This document shows positions 7,864 to 16,216 of a DNA stretch of 64,000 nucleotides, in pieces. A program made the position numbers and the translations under genes. The DNA comes from Pseudoselenomonas ruminantium (lineage in GTDB: Bacteria; Bacillota; Negativicutes; Selenomonadales; Selenomonadaceae): contig SVCA01000004.1 in the NCBI GenBank assembly GCA_015058625.1, forward strand, positions 62,001 to 126,000. Reading direction: 5' to 3'. Position 1 is the stretch's first letter. The number at the start of each line of letters is the position of its first letter. The notes beneath the pieces were generated by a model. It saw only the letters and a program-made list of their open reading frames with translations, was not told the origin of the DNA and did no database searches.

Positions 7864-10308
7864 ATGTCCAACATTAGAGTTTATGAATTGGCTAAAGAAT
7901 TCGGCAAGGAAACCAAAGAGGTTTTGGAAGTCTTACAGAAGGCAAATTTTGCCGTTAAAAATAATTTCAGCAGTGTCGGGGATGCCGAGCGTGAAGCCCT
8001 GAAGAAGCACTACAACAAGAGCGCAGCTCCTGCTGCCAAGGCTGCACCGGCTAAGGAAAACAAGCCCAAGGAAGTCAAAGAAGCTCCTAAGGCTAAGCCG
8101 GCAGAAAAAAGTGCCAGCCACCATCATGAGAAGCATGATAACGGCCAGCGCAAGGCTGTAAACCATAACAACAATAACAACGGCAATGGTCAGAACCGCA
8201 GCCATGAAGGTGGCAGCCGTAACAACGGTCACAATGAACGCAATAACAACAACAGCAACAATGACCGTAACGAGCGCAACGACAACCGCAGCGAACGCGG
8301 CAGCCGCAATGACCGGAACAAGAACGAGCGCAATGACCGGAACGACCGTCGCGGTGGCAAGAACGGCCGCAATGACCGGAATGAACGCAACGACCGTAAC
8401 GGTGGCCGTAATGACCGCCGTGGCGGCAAGGGCCGTAACAACAAGCGCGGCAACCAGCAGCCGGCACCAAAGATGGAAATCGCTCGTCCGAAGCACATCA
8501 AACTGCCGGAAATGATTGCAGTTAAGGACCTCGCGTCCAAGATGAGCTACACGGCAGCAGAAGTCGTGAAGAAGCTCTTTATGATGGGCGTAATGGCAAC
8601 CATCAACCAGGAAATCGACTTCGAGACGGCAGCTCTCGTAGCTTCCGAATTCGGCGTGACCTGTGAAGAACTGCCGCCTGATGCAGACCCGACGGAAATC
8701 CCCGAAATCGAGGATGACCCGAAGAGCCTCAAGCTCCGTCCGCCTGTTGTTACCGTTATGGGTCACGTTGACCATGGTAAGACTTCCCTTTTGGACAGCA
8801 TCCGCAACACCCATGTATCCGCTCACGAAGCCGGCGGTATTACCCAGCACATCGGTGCTTATCAGGTAAACTGCAAGGGCAAGAAGATTGTCTTCCTCGA
8901 TACGCCGGGTCATGAGGCCTTCACGGCTATGCGTGCCCGCGGTGCCCAGATTACGGATATCGCCATCCTCGTGGTAGCTGCCGATGACGGCGTAATGCCC
9001 CAAACCATCGAAGCTATCAACCACGCCAAGTCCGCAAACGTGCCCATCATCGTGGCTGTCAACAAGATTGATAAGCCGGGCGCAAATCCGGACCGCGTGA
9101 AGCAGGAACTCATGGAACATGGCCTCGTTCCGGAAGAATACGGCGGAGATACCATCATGGTTCCCGTATCGGCAAAACAGCAGATTGGTATTGATGACCT
9201 CTTGGAAAACGTACTGCTCGTTGCCGAAGTCGAAGAACTCAAAGCTAACCCGAACCGTGATGCCCGCGGCGTTATTATCGAAGCCAAGCTCGACAAGGGC
9301 CGTGGTACGGTGGCAACGGTACTCGTACAGAATGGTACCCTGCGCATCGGTGATTCCGTCGTCTGCGGTACGACCTATGGTAAGGTTCGCGCTATGGTGG
9401 ATGACCGTGGCAACAACGTCAAGAAAGCTGGCCCGTCTGTACCAGTTGAGATTCTCGGTCTTAACGATGTACCGGCAGCCGGTGATATTCTGGCCGTGCT
9501 CGAAGAAAAACAGGCCCGCTCCATTGCGGAAGCCCGCGTAGAACGCCAGCGCACCAACCTCATCAAGAGCAAGAAGGTATCCCTCGATGACCTGTTCCAT
9601 CAGATTCAGGAAGGCGAAATCAAAGACCTCAATATCGTGGTCAAGGCCGACGTACAGGGTTCTGTTGAAGCACTCTGCGGCTCGCTCCTCAAGCTCAACA
9701 AGAACGATGAAGTTCGTGTCAGCGTGGTTCATTCCGGCGTAGGTGCCGTAAACGAATCCGATGTTATGCTGGCTTCGGCATCGAATGCCATCATCATCGC
9801 CTTCAACGTGCGCCCGGATGCCAATGCCCGCCGCGTTGCTGATACGGAAGATGTGGATATCCGCACTTACCGCGTCATCTACGATGCCCTCAATGACGTC
9901 AAGGACGCTATGAGCGGTATGCTCAAGCCCAAGTACAAGGAAGTTGTACAGGGCCGCGTAGAAATCCGTCAGGTCATGAAGTTCTCCAAGGCACTCGTTG
10001 CCGGTTCCTACGTCCTCGAAGGCAAAATCTTCAACAACTCCAAGATTCGCATTATCCGCGACAATATCGAAGTGTTCGACGGTGAGATTGACTCCCTGCG
10101 CCGCTTCAAGGATGAGGTGAAGGAAGTAGCTGCGGGTTACGAATGCGGCATTTCCATCATTGACTACCGCGACTTCAAGGAAGGCGACATCATCGAAGCC
10201 TACACCATGGAAGAAATCGCTACGGATATCAACGAAGCCAACAAAGAGGCCGCCAGAAAGCGTCAGGCAGAAGCTGAAGCACGGGCTGCCAAAGAAAACG
10301 AGGAATAA
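7864..10308 (+). CDS. infB: Translation initiation factor IF-2
   Basis: The GTPase that brings initiator tRNA to the 30S subunit. An IF2_N module occupies about residues 1-50. Residues 80-200 are a low-complexity stretch made almost only of N, R, D, G, E, K and H. A second IF2_N module follows at 215-270. The G domain starts near residue 300 with GHVDHGKTS, then [14 protein letters not shown] and SAK. Domains II, III and IV complete the 814 residues. GGGGGTGG upstream supports the ATG. The low-complexity part is encoded by imperfect repeats of AATGACCGTAACGA type. Confidence 0.97.
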   Translation: MSNIRVYELAKEFGKETKEVLEVLQKANFAVKNNFSSVGDAEREALKKHYNKSAAPAAKAAPAKENKPKEVKEAPKAKPAEKSASHHHEKHDNGQRKAVNHNNNNNGNGQNRSHEGGSRNNGHNERNNNNSNNDRNERNDNRSERGSRNDRNKNERNDRNDRRGGKNGRNDRNERNDRNGGRNDRRGGKGRNNKRGNQQPAPKMEIARPKHIKLPEMIAVKDLASKMSYTAAEVVKKLFMMGVMATINQEIDFETAALVASEFGVTCEELPPDADPTEIPEIEDDPKSLKLRPPVVTVMGHVDHGKTSLLDSIRNTHVSAHEAGGITQHIGAYQVNCKGKKIVFLDTPGHEAFTAMRARGAQITDIAILVVAADDGVMPQTIEAINHAKSANVPIIVAVNKIDKPGANPDRVKQELMEHGLVPEEYGGDTIMVPVSAKQQIGIDDLLENVLLVAEVEELKANPNRDARGVIIEAKLDKGRGTVATVLVQNGTLRIGDSVVCGTTYGKVRAMVDDRGNNVKKAGPSVPVEILGLNDVPAAGDILAVLEEKQARSIAEARVERQRTNLIKSKKVSLDDLFHQIQEGEIKDLNIVVKADVQGSVEALCGSLLKLNKNDEVRVSVVHSGVGAVNESDVMLASASNAIIIAFNVRPDANARRVADTEDVDIRTYRVIYDALNDVKDAMSGMLKPKYKEVVQGRVEIRQVMKFSKALVAGSYVLEGKIFNNSKIRIIRDNIEVFDGEIDSLRRFKDEVKEVAAGYECGISIIDYRDFKEGDIIEAYTMEEIATDINEANKEAARKRQAEAEARAAKENEE

Positions 10309-10342
10309 TGACGAAAATTAAAATAGAAGGAGGTGCGTAACT

Positions 10343-10723
10343 GTGGGACAGCTGCGTGTGGAAAAAGTACAGGAATTGATGAAGCAGGAAATCAGCCAGA
10401 TTATCCTGCGGGAGTTAAAAGACCCCCGCATTGGCTTTGTCACCGTAACTTCCGTGGAATGCACGGGAGATTTGCGGGAGGCCAAGGTCTATGTGAGCCT
10501 GATGGGAAATGAATCCCAGGTCAAATCCTGCTGGATGGGGCTTAACAGCAGCCTCGGCTTTATCCGCCGGGAAATCGGCAAGCGGATTCGCCTGCGCGTG
10601 ACCCCGGAAATCAGTTTTGCGCTGGATAAGTCGCTGGATTACAGTGCGCATATCCAGGAACTGCTCTTAAAAATCAAGGCAGAGGAAAGCGAGAAAAACA
10701 CCGAATCTGCTCCTGAGGAGTAA
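10343..10723 (+). CDS. rbfA: Ribosome-binding factor A
   Basis: A KH-like 30S assembly factor of 126 residues, here the usual neighbour of infB. The start is GTG with the very strong GAAGGAGGTG ribosome binding site. Family segments visible are the EISQIILRELKDPRIGFVT opening and VYVSLMG. The charged C-terminal tail is typical of the family. Confidence 0.95.
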   Translation: MGQLRVEKVQELMKQEISQIILRELKDPRIGFVTVTSVECTGDLREAKVYVSLMGNESQVKSCWMGLNSSLGFIRREIGKRIRLRVTPEISFALDKSLDYSAHIQELLLKIKAEESEKNTESAPEE

Positions 10724-10729
10724 AAACAG

Positions 10730-11680
10730 ATGCATATTTCATTGACGGAAACGGCAGCTGCCTTAAAAGCTGTACAGCGCATTGTGATTACGGCCCATGT
10801 GAACCCTGATGGCGATGCCATCGGCAGTTCCCTTGGCCTCATGCATGCACTTAAGGCTTTGGGCAAAGAGGTGCAGGTTTTCATCGATGATGATATCCCG
10901 GCAGCATTTTCTGTGCTGCCGGGATATGAGCTTATAGGGAAACCTGCGGAAGGGCAGAACATCCCCGTTGACCTGTTGGTGGCGGTGGATGTAAGCCTCG
11001 ACCGCATTGGCAAAGTAGCGGAAGCCGTCAAGGCTCCGACACTTAATATCGACCATCATATCACCAATGACGGTCAGGCCGATAAGCTCTATCTCGATGG
11101 AACGGCGGCCGCCACTGCCGAAATCATTTACCAATTAATTGAAGAATTGGGCGTACCCTGCACGCAGGATATGGCCATGTGCCTGTATACGGGTCTTGCT
11201 CTCGATACTGGCTGGTTCCGCTTCTCCAATACCCAGCCGAGGACCATGCAGGTAGCAGCAGCCCTGCTTTCCTGTGGTGCACAGCCTCATGTTATTTCCG
11301 AAGCGCTCGAACAGCGTCCCCTTTCGGAAGTGCAGAGTCTGGCCTTTGCCCTGCAGAAGATTGAACTTCTGGCGGATGGCAAGGTAGCTGGTATCTGCCT
11401 CAGCCATGACGACCTGCAGGAGCATGAAGCCCCCGAAGGCCTTATTGGCATGGTGCGGGTCATTGAAGGCGTGGATATCGCCTTCACGCTGAAAGAAAAA
11501 GAGCCGCATCTTTGCCGGGTGAGTCTGCGCTCCAAGGGCATTGATGTGACGAAAATTGCCCTGCAGTTTGGCGGCGGCGGTCATGTACGGGCAGCAGGCT
11601 GCAGCATTGAAAAGAGCTGCGCCGAGGCGCGGGCTGACCTTATCAAGGCCATTTTGCAGGTAGTGGAGGCTGAATCGTGA
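10730..11680 (+). CDS. nrnA: DHH-family bifunctional oligoribonuclease / PAP phosphatase NrnA
   Basis: Degrades nano-RNAs and dephosphorylates 3'-phosphoadenosine 5'-phosphate. The 316-residue DHH-DHHA1 protein shows HVNPDGDAIGSS (residues 24-35), VDVS, the DHH motif itself (NIDHHITNDGQ) and the DHHA1 glycine-rich GGGGHVRAAG near the C terminus. The gene begins six bases after rbfA, with GAGGAG as ribosome binding site, and its end overlaps truB by four bases. Confidence 0.93.
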   Translation: MHISLTETAAALKAVQRIVITAHVNPDGDAIGSSLGLMHALKALGKEVQVFIDDDIPAAFSVLPGYELIGKPAEGQNIPVDLLVAVDVSLDRIGKVAEAVKAPTLNIDHHITNDGQADKLYLDGTAAATAEIIYQLIEELGVPCTQDMAMCLYTGLALDTGWFRFSNTQPRTMQVAAALLSCGAQPHVISEALEQRPLSEVQSLAFALQKIELLADGKVAGICLSHDDLQEHEAPEGLIGMVRVIEGVDIAFTLKEKEPHLCRVSLRSKGIDVTKIALQFGGGGHVRAAGCSIEKSCAEARADLIKAILQVVEAES

Positions 11681-12564
11681 CGGAGGTAAAGCCCGTAAGC
11701 GGCTTTCTCAACATTCTAAAGCCTCCCGGCATGAGCTCCCATGATGTGGTGGGCTATGTCCGCAGGGTGCTCCATACCAAAAAGGTAGGCCATGCCGGTA
11801 CCTTAGACCCGGCTGCGGCAGGCGTTTTGCCTGTGGCCGTGGGTACGGCCACCCGTCTTATCGAGTACCTCGAAATTACGGATAAGACCTACCGGGCGGA
11901 AATCAAGCTGGGCATTGCCACCGACAGTGGTGACGATACAGGCAAGATTTTGACATGTCAACTTGACTGGTCAGATTTTGACATGTCAACGCTGGAACAG
12001 GTGCTGCAAAAGTTCACCGGCAAAATTCGGCAGACACCGCCAGCCCATTCTGCTATTAAAATCAACGGCCAAAAGGCCTGCGATTTATTGCGGGCAGGTA
12101 AAGACGTGGAAGTTCCGTCCCGGGAAGTCACCATCTACCGGTTGGAACTCTTGGCGCACAGCCACGATATGCTGCTGATTGATTGCGATTGCAGCAAGGG
12201 AACGTATATCCGCAGTCTCTGTCAGGATATCGGCGAAGCCTTGGGCGTTCCTGCCACCATGGCATTTTTGCTGCGGCGCAGGGTCGGTGACTTTACGGCC
12301 GAAGCTGCTCTGACTTTGGAAGAACTTGCCGAAGCCGGAGAACAAGCGCTGCTGCCTGCAGATAAATACCTGAGCTCCATGCAGCGTTTTGACTTGAATC
12401 CCAAGCGGGAAAAGGCTTTCTGCAATGGCCTTTCGAGTACCGTGAAGAATTTTACGGCGCAGACGGAAAGCCTGCGGGTTTATGCGGACGGTCATTTCAT
12501 CGGTGTAGGCCGTTACGATAAAGAAAGAGAAGAACTTTTGCCGGTGAAGGTTTTAGGGCGGTGA
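11677..12564 (+). CDS. truB: tRNA pseudouridine-55 synthase TruB
   Basis: Makes pseudouridine 55 in the T-loop of tRNAs. The catalytic aspartate is in GHAGTLDPAAAG (about D45). The rest of the 295-residue protein follows the family, including the C-terminal PUA-like part. It starts with GTG overlapping the nrnA stop by four bases. Between a conserved GDDTGKI and the EQVLQKFTG helix, three tandem palindromes (11950-11989) encode an extra stretch (LTCQLDWSDFDMS), which looks like an insertion relative to standard TruB proteins; I judged this from memory, without an alignment. Confidence 0.93.
   Translation: MTEVKPVSGFLNILKPPGMSSHDVVGYVRRVLHTKKVGHAGTLDPAAAGVLPVAVGTATRLIEYLEITDKTYRAEIKLGIATDSGDDTGKILTCQLDWSDFDMSTLEQVLQKFTGKIRQTPPAHSAIKINGQKACDLLRAGKDVEVPSREVTIYRLELLAHSHDMLLIDCDCSKGTYIRSLCQDIGEALGVPATMAFLLRRRVGDFTAEAALTLEELAEAGEQALLPADKYLSSMQRFDLNPKREKAFCNGLSSTVKNFTAQTESLRVYADGHFIGVGRYDKEREELLPVKVLGR
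11950..11989. repeat. Three tandem TTGACNNGTCAA palindromes inside truB
   Basis: TTGACATGTCAA at 11950-11961, TTGACTGGTCAG at 11963-11974 and TTGACATGTCAA at 11978-11989. They keep the reading frame open. The second and third are read in the same phase (LDWS, FDMS) and the first in another. Confidence 0.85.
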
Positions 12565-12574
12565 CGAGAAAATC

Positions 12575-13498
12575 GTGGAAGTATACAACAAACTAACGGA
12601 TTTAACAAAAAAATATCCCCGCCTGACGGTGGCGCTGGGCATGTTTGATGGCGTCCATATCGGTCATCAGAGCATCATCAGCCGGGCAGTGGAGCTGGCC
12701 AAAAAGATTGACGGCAAGTCCGTAGTCTTTACCTTCAGCAATCATCCGCTGTCGGTGCTGGCTCCGCAGGCCATGCCGCCGCAGATTGGCAACAACATCC
12801 TGCGGGAAAAGCGGCTGGAGGAACTCGGCGTGGACATTCTGATTGCCATGCCCTTTACCAAGGAATTTGCCAGCCGCCGTCCCGAGGAATTTTTGGAAAT
12901 TCTGCGTATGAATCTGGCACCATATTATGTGGTGACGGGCCCAAATTACACCTTTGGCTACAAGGGCAAGGGCACCCAACGCATGCTTTTGCGGGAAGGG
13001 AACACTTACGGCTTTACGGCAGAAATCTGCCCGGCCATCCTGCGGGATGGCCGGCCGGTAAGTTCCACCCGCGTGCGCAGTCTGCTGGCAGAGGGCGATT
13101 TGCATACCGCCAGCGATTTTCTGGGCTATCCCTTCACGCTCATAGAACGTGTGATTCACGGCGACGAGCGCGGCCGGGTCATTGGCTTTCCAACCGCCAA
13201 TCTGGCCATCAGCGAGCAGCGCGTCATGCTGCCCAATGGCGTCTATGCGGTGGGCGTCAAGTTCCAGGGCAAATATTACAATGGTGTTGCCAATATCGGC
13301 AACAATCCCACCTTCGCAGGCTGCAACCGCCGCATCGAAGTCAACATTGACAGTTTCAACGGAAATCTCTACGACAAACTCATTGCCGTGGAATTTTTGG
13401 AGAAGCTCCGCGACGAAGTAAAGTTCAGCGGCGTGGAACAGCTCGTGAAGCAGATAAAAAAAGATAAGGAAAAAGCCAAGACTTATTGGCGTTACTGA
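12575..13498 (+). CDS. ribF: Bifunctional riboflavin kinase / FAD synthetase
   Basis: Converts riboflavin to FMN and FMN to FAD. The N-terminal nucleotidyltransferase domain shows GMFDGVHIGHQ (about residues 22-32) and SSTRVRSLLAEG. The C-terminal flavokinase domain starts near residue 185 with GRVIGFPTANL and contains NGVYAVGV. The length of 307 is usual. The start is GTG with a poor ribosome binding site 10 bases after truB, so translational coupling is likely. It ends the rimP operon, followed by a terminator built from two palindrome copies. Confidence 0.95.
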   Translation: MEVYNKLTDLTKKYPRLTVALGMFDGVHIGHQSIISRAVELAKKIDGKSVVFTFSNHPLSVLAPQAMPPQIGNNILREKRLEELGVDILIAMPFTKEFASRRPEEFLEILRMNLAPYYVVTGPNYTFGYKGKGTQRMLLREGNTYGFTAEICPAILRDGRPVSSTRVRSLLAEGDLHTASDFLGYPFTLIERVIHGDERGRVIGFPTANLAISEQRVMLPNGVYAVGVKFQGKYYNGVANIGNNPTFAGCNRRIEVNIDSFNGNLYDKLIAVEFLEKLRDEVKFSGVEQLVKQIKKDKEKAKTYWRY

Positions 13499-13502
13499 AA
13501 TT

Positions 13503-13540
13503 TTGACCTGTCAATTTTTGACGGGTCATTTTTTATTTAT
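13503..13540 (+). terminator. Terminator after ribF made of two palindromes
   Basis: TTGACCTGTCAA (13503-13514) and TTGACGGGTCAT (13518-13529) are nearly complementary: TGACCTGTCA pairs with TGACGGGTCA with one T-G wobble. They are followed by six T residues and ATTTAT. Each half is also a copy of the dispersed palindrome. Confidence 0.8.
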
Positions 13541-13657
13541 CTGTAATATCCTGTCCCTTCATACGTATGTATAAGGTAGCAGGATTTGTTAGAAACATTG
13601 TAGAAATTTAATCATAGGGTATGACTTAATTTTGCGGCGCAGGACGGGAGGCTGACG

Positions 13658-15409
13658 ATGGAGCGCAATGGTGTTTTGGTTCAGCAAAAGTATATGGAAT
13701 ATCTTGGCTCTACTATGGGCTTTATTGTTTCCCTGTATCTGGCCTCCATTGTGGACGGGATATTGGTGAGCCAGCTCATCAGTCCGGCGGCATTTGCCGC
13801 TATCAATCTGACCTTACCTGTTTACTATGCCCGCAATATACTCTTCTTTCTCTTTGTGGATGGCGGCGCTGTCTTAGCGGCGCAATTTATTGGCGCCCGC
13901 GATAAAGTTTCCTGTGCCCGGGTCTTTACCATTTCCATTGCCTGGGGCGCAGCAGCAATGACGCTTTTAGGCATCATCGGCTGTTTGCTCTTATCGCCTA
14001 CGGCGAGCCTGCTGGCCGGGAACAGTTCATTGCAGGAAGCAGTGGCAGATTATCTGCTGCCTTTGTGGCTCACAGGACCGCTGCTCATCTTAACCAATGG
14101 CGTTTCCTCTTTTCTGCGGCTCGAGGGGCTGCACAAGCTGGCCATTGCGATTCCCGTCGTGGCCAATATCTGCAATCTGGCCTTTGACTATCTCTTTATT
14201 GCGGTCTTTGGCTGGGGAATTGCCGGCGCAGGCTGGGCTACGGGAGCAGGTTACGTCTGTTCTTTGCTCCTTCTCGTGCCCTATTTGCGCCGTCCCGACA
14301 GAAGCTGGCATTTGACTGCCATTCCTGCCGATAACCAGCGGATTTTTCGCCGGGTGATGGCGGTGGGGCTGCCCATGGCCATGATTCCCTTGGGGCTCGT
14401 GCTGCGCAATCTCGCAGTCAATGGTATTGCCGTGGAAACTCTGGGAGATATGGGCGCTCTGACCGTTTCCCTCTGCAATGCAGCGCTGCTCTACGCTTTG
14501 ATGTTTGCCGATGGCTCCAGCACAGCGCTTGCCAGTGTCTGCGGTGCTCTTTACGGGGAAATGGACCAGAAGGGGGTTCTGGAAGTATTAAAGCGGTCCC
14601 TGCGCATGACCTTTGGCCTGTGTCTGGTGATTTTCCTGCTGATATTCATCTATCCTGCAGAGTTTATCCGCTTCTATGGCGTGGAAAACATCACGCCGGA
14701 ACTTATTCTCTACCTGCGCACGAGTATTATTTACATGCTGCTGCTGGCCCATGTGTTTATTCTGCGAGCCTTTTATCAGGCCACCCGTCAGGAGAAAGCA
14801 GCTACCATCTTCTCGTTGCTCGAAGGTGTGGTGCTGGTGATTGGTCTGTTCTTCCTGCTATCCAAGTTCAGCCTTGTGCTTATGTGGGCAGCACCAGCCA
14901 TTTCCGCCGTTGCAGCTATCGGCTGGCTCGTCTGGTATATGCGGCGGCAGGCCAGAAAGATGGGGCGGGATAGTTTCCTCCTGATGCAGCAGGAAAAGAA
15001 TTCTGCGGTATGGGAAACGAGCATTCCCGCTACAGTGGAAGCCGCCACAGAGGCCGCCGAGGCCGTGGACGAATTTTGCGCCCGCTTTGCGGATTTGGAT
15101 TCCCGCCAATCCTATGCGGCACAGGTGACCGTAGAGGAACTTTGCGTCAATATTGCCGAACATGGCGGATTGGGTACGGATGGTCATATCGATGTGTTCC
15201 TGCGTCTGCAGGAACAGCCCGTGAGCGAGATTGTGGTAAAGGTGCGGGATGCAGGCAAGCCCTTTAATCCCGTGCATTTTCTCGATGAGCAGGGCGAAGA
15301 GTTTTCCGGCCTGCTCATGGTGCGCAAACTGACCACGAAGATTGAATATGCCCGTATTCTGGGCTTTAATACCACCATAGTAACGATAGGAAAGCGTGGC
15401 CCAAAATGA
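13658..15409 (+). CDS. MATE-family transporter fused to an RsbW-like ATPase domain
   Basis: Residues 1-440 are a MATE-type (multi-antimicrobial extrusion) membrane protein with about 12 hydrophobic segments and the family's SQLISPAAFAAINL opening. After a short linker, residues 450-580 form a soluble GHKL ATPase domain of the RsbW/SpoIIAB serine-kinase type: an N-box (VEELCVNIAEHGG, about 492-504), a G1 box (VRDAGKPFNP) and a G2-like GLLMVRKLTTKIEY. The fusion suggests a transporter whose activity is tied to, or reports to, the partner-switching proteins encoded just downstream. The ATG at 13658 has GGGAGG upstream. The next gene overlaps by four bases (ATGA). Confidence 0.88.
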   Translation: MERNGVLVQQKYMEYLGSTMGFIVSLYLASIVDGILVSQLISPAAFAAINLTLPVYYARNILFFLFVDGGAVLAAQFIGARDKVSCARVFTISIAWGAAAMTLLGIIGCLLLSPTASLLAGNSSLQEAVADYLLPLWLTGPLLILTNGVSSFLRLEGLHKLAIAIPVVANICNLAFDYLFIAVFGWGIAGAGWATGAGYVCSLLLLVPYLRRPDRSWHLTAIPADNQRIFRRVMAVGLPMAMIPLGLVLRNLAVNGIAVETLGDMGALTVSLCNAALLYALMFADGSSTALASVCGALYGEMDQKGVLEVLKRSLRMTFGLCLVIFLLIFIYPAEFIRFYGVENITPELILYLRTSIIYMLLLAHVFILRAFYQATRQEKAATIFSLLEGVVLVIGLFFLLSKFSLVLMWAAPAISAVAAIGWLVWYMRRQARKMGRDSFLLMQQEKNSAVWETSIPATVEAATEAAEAVDEFCARFADLDSRQSYAAQVTVEELCVNIAEHGGLGTDGHIDVFLRLQEQPVSEIVVKVRDAGKPFNPVHFLDEQGEEFSGLLMVRKLTTKIEYARILGFNTTIVTIGKRGPK

Positions 15410-16212
15410 AGTACAGCTACCAGATATACAGTCCAAGCGGCAATGACACAGCACTGGTGCTGCCCTTGGAGCAGGATGCACAAAAGCGGCGGCTTGTGGC
15501 GCGCCAGATTATGAAGCTGCACCCACAGGTCGAGCAGGTTGGCTTTTTAAGCAGCAAAAAACCGCAGCTTTTAATGGCGGGAGGCGAGTTCTGCGGCAAT
15601 GCCCTGCGGGCAGCGGCAAGTTTTTATCTAGCGGACAGGGCTGGCGAATTGAAAATGGAAGTATCCGGCACAGGCGGCCATGCCTTAAAGGCTGGCCGGA
15701 CGCTGAGCGGCGAAGTCTATGCCCAGATGCTCGGCCCCCACAGGATTCATGAACTGGTGGAGGCTCGCGAGGATTTCTTTTTGGTACGCCTGCCGGGAAT
15801 CGTGCAGGTAATTATGCCCTGCCATAAAAAGCAGGTACAAGGCCTGTCGCCGTCGAATATAAAAGAGCAGGCCGTAAGGATTCTGCAGGTGCTGGATTTG
15901 ATGCAGGAACCGGCGGCAGGCGTAATCTTTGTGACAAAGGACAAGGGACGCCGCCGCATAGTTCCCTGTGTCCGGGTGGCGGCAGTGGATACTATGATTT
16001 GCGAAAGTGCCTGTGGCAGCGGCACTGTAGCCGCAGGACTTGCCGTCTCATTTCTCACGGGAAAAAATGTGGATATTCCCATCGGCCAGCCGTCGGGACA
16101 GATTATCCGCGCCCAGATTTGGCGTAAGGGAGAAATGGTGACAGAGGGCAGGATATCCGGTCAAGTCAGCACGGATGACAGACGGTATTCGCTAAATATA
16201 GGAAAGGGGTAG
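15406..16212 (+). CDS. DapF-like amino acid epimerase/racemase
   Basis: A diaminopimelate-epimerase-fold protein of 268 residues. Both catalytic cysteine motifs are visible: GGEFCGNALRAAA (about 61-73) and ESACGSGTVAAG (about 201-212). The rest diverges from canonical DapF; members of this divergent branch include the histidine racemase CntK of metallophore synthesis, so the substrate is uncertain. No metallophore genes lie nearby. It sits, translationally coupled by an ATGA overlap, between the MATE-RsbW and PP2C-RsbW genes, an unusual position for a metabolic enzyme. Confidence 0.78.
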   Translation: MKYSYQIYSPSGNDTALVLPLEQDAQKRRLVARQIMKLHPQVEQVGFLSSKKPQLLMAGGEFCGNALRAAASFYLADRAGELKMEVSGTGGHALKAGRTLSGEVYAQMLGPHRIHELVEAREDFFLVRLPGIVQVIMPCHKKQVQGLSPSNIKEQAVRILQVLDLMQEPAAGVIFVTKDKGRRRIVPCVRVAAVDTMICESACGSGTVAAGLAVSFLTGKNVDIPIGQPSGQIIRAQIWRKGEMVTEGRISGQVSTDDRRYSLNIGKG

Positions 16213-16216
16213 GGCG

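Noticed and set aside
8229..8463. Possible CRISPR or tandem-repeat array in the repetitive DNA of infB
   Set aside because: The repeats are short, imperfect and in frame within a coding low-complexity region; no spacers.
7933..9732. 599-codon minus-strand frame opposite infB
   Set aside because: Shadow of infB; the valine/alanine-rich stretch is the antisense of the N/R-rich linker.
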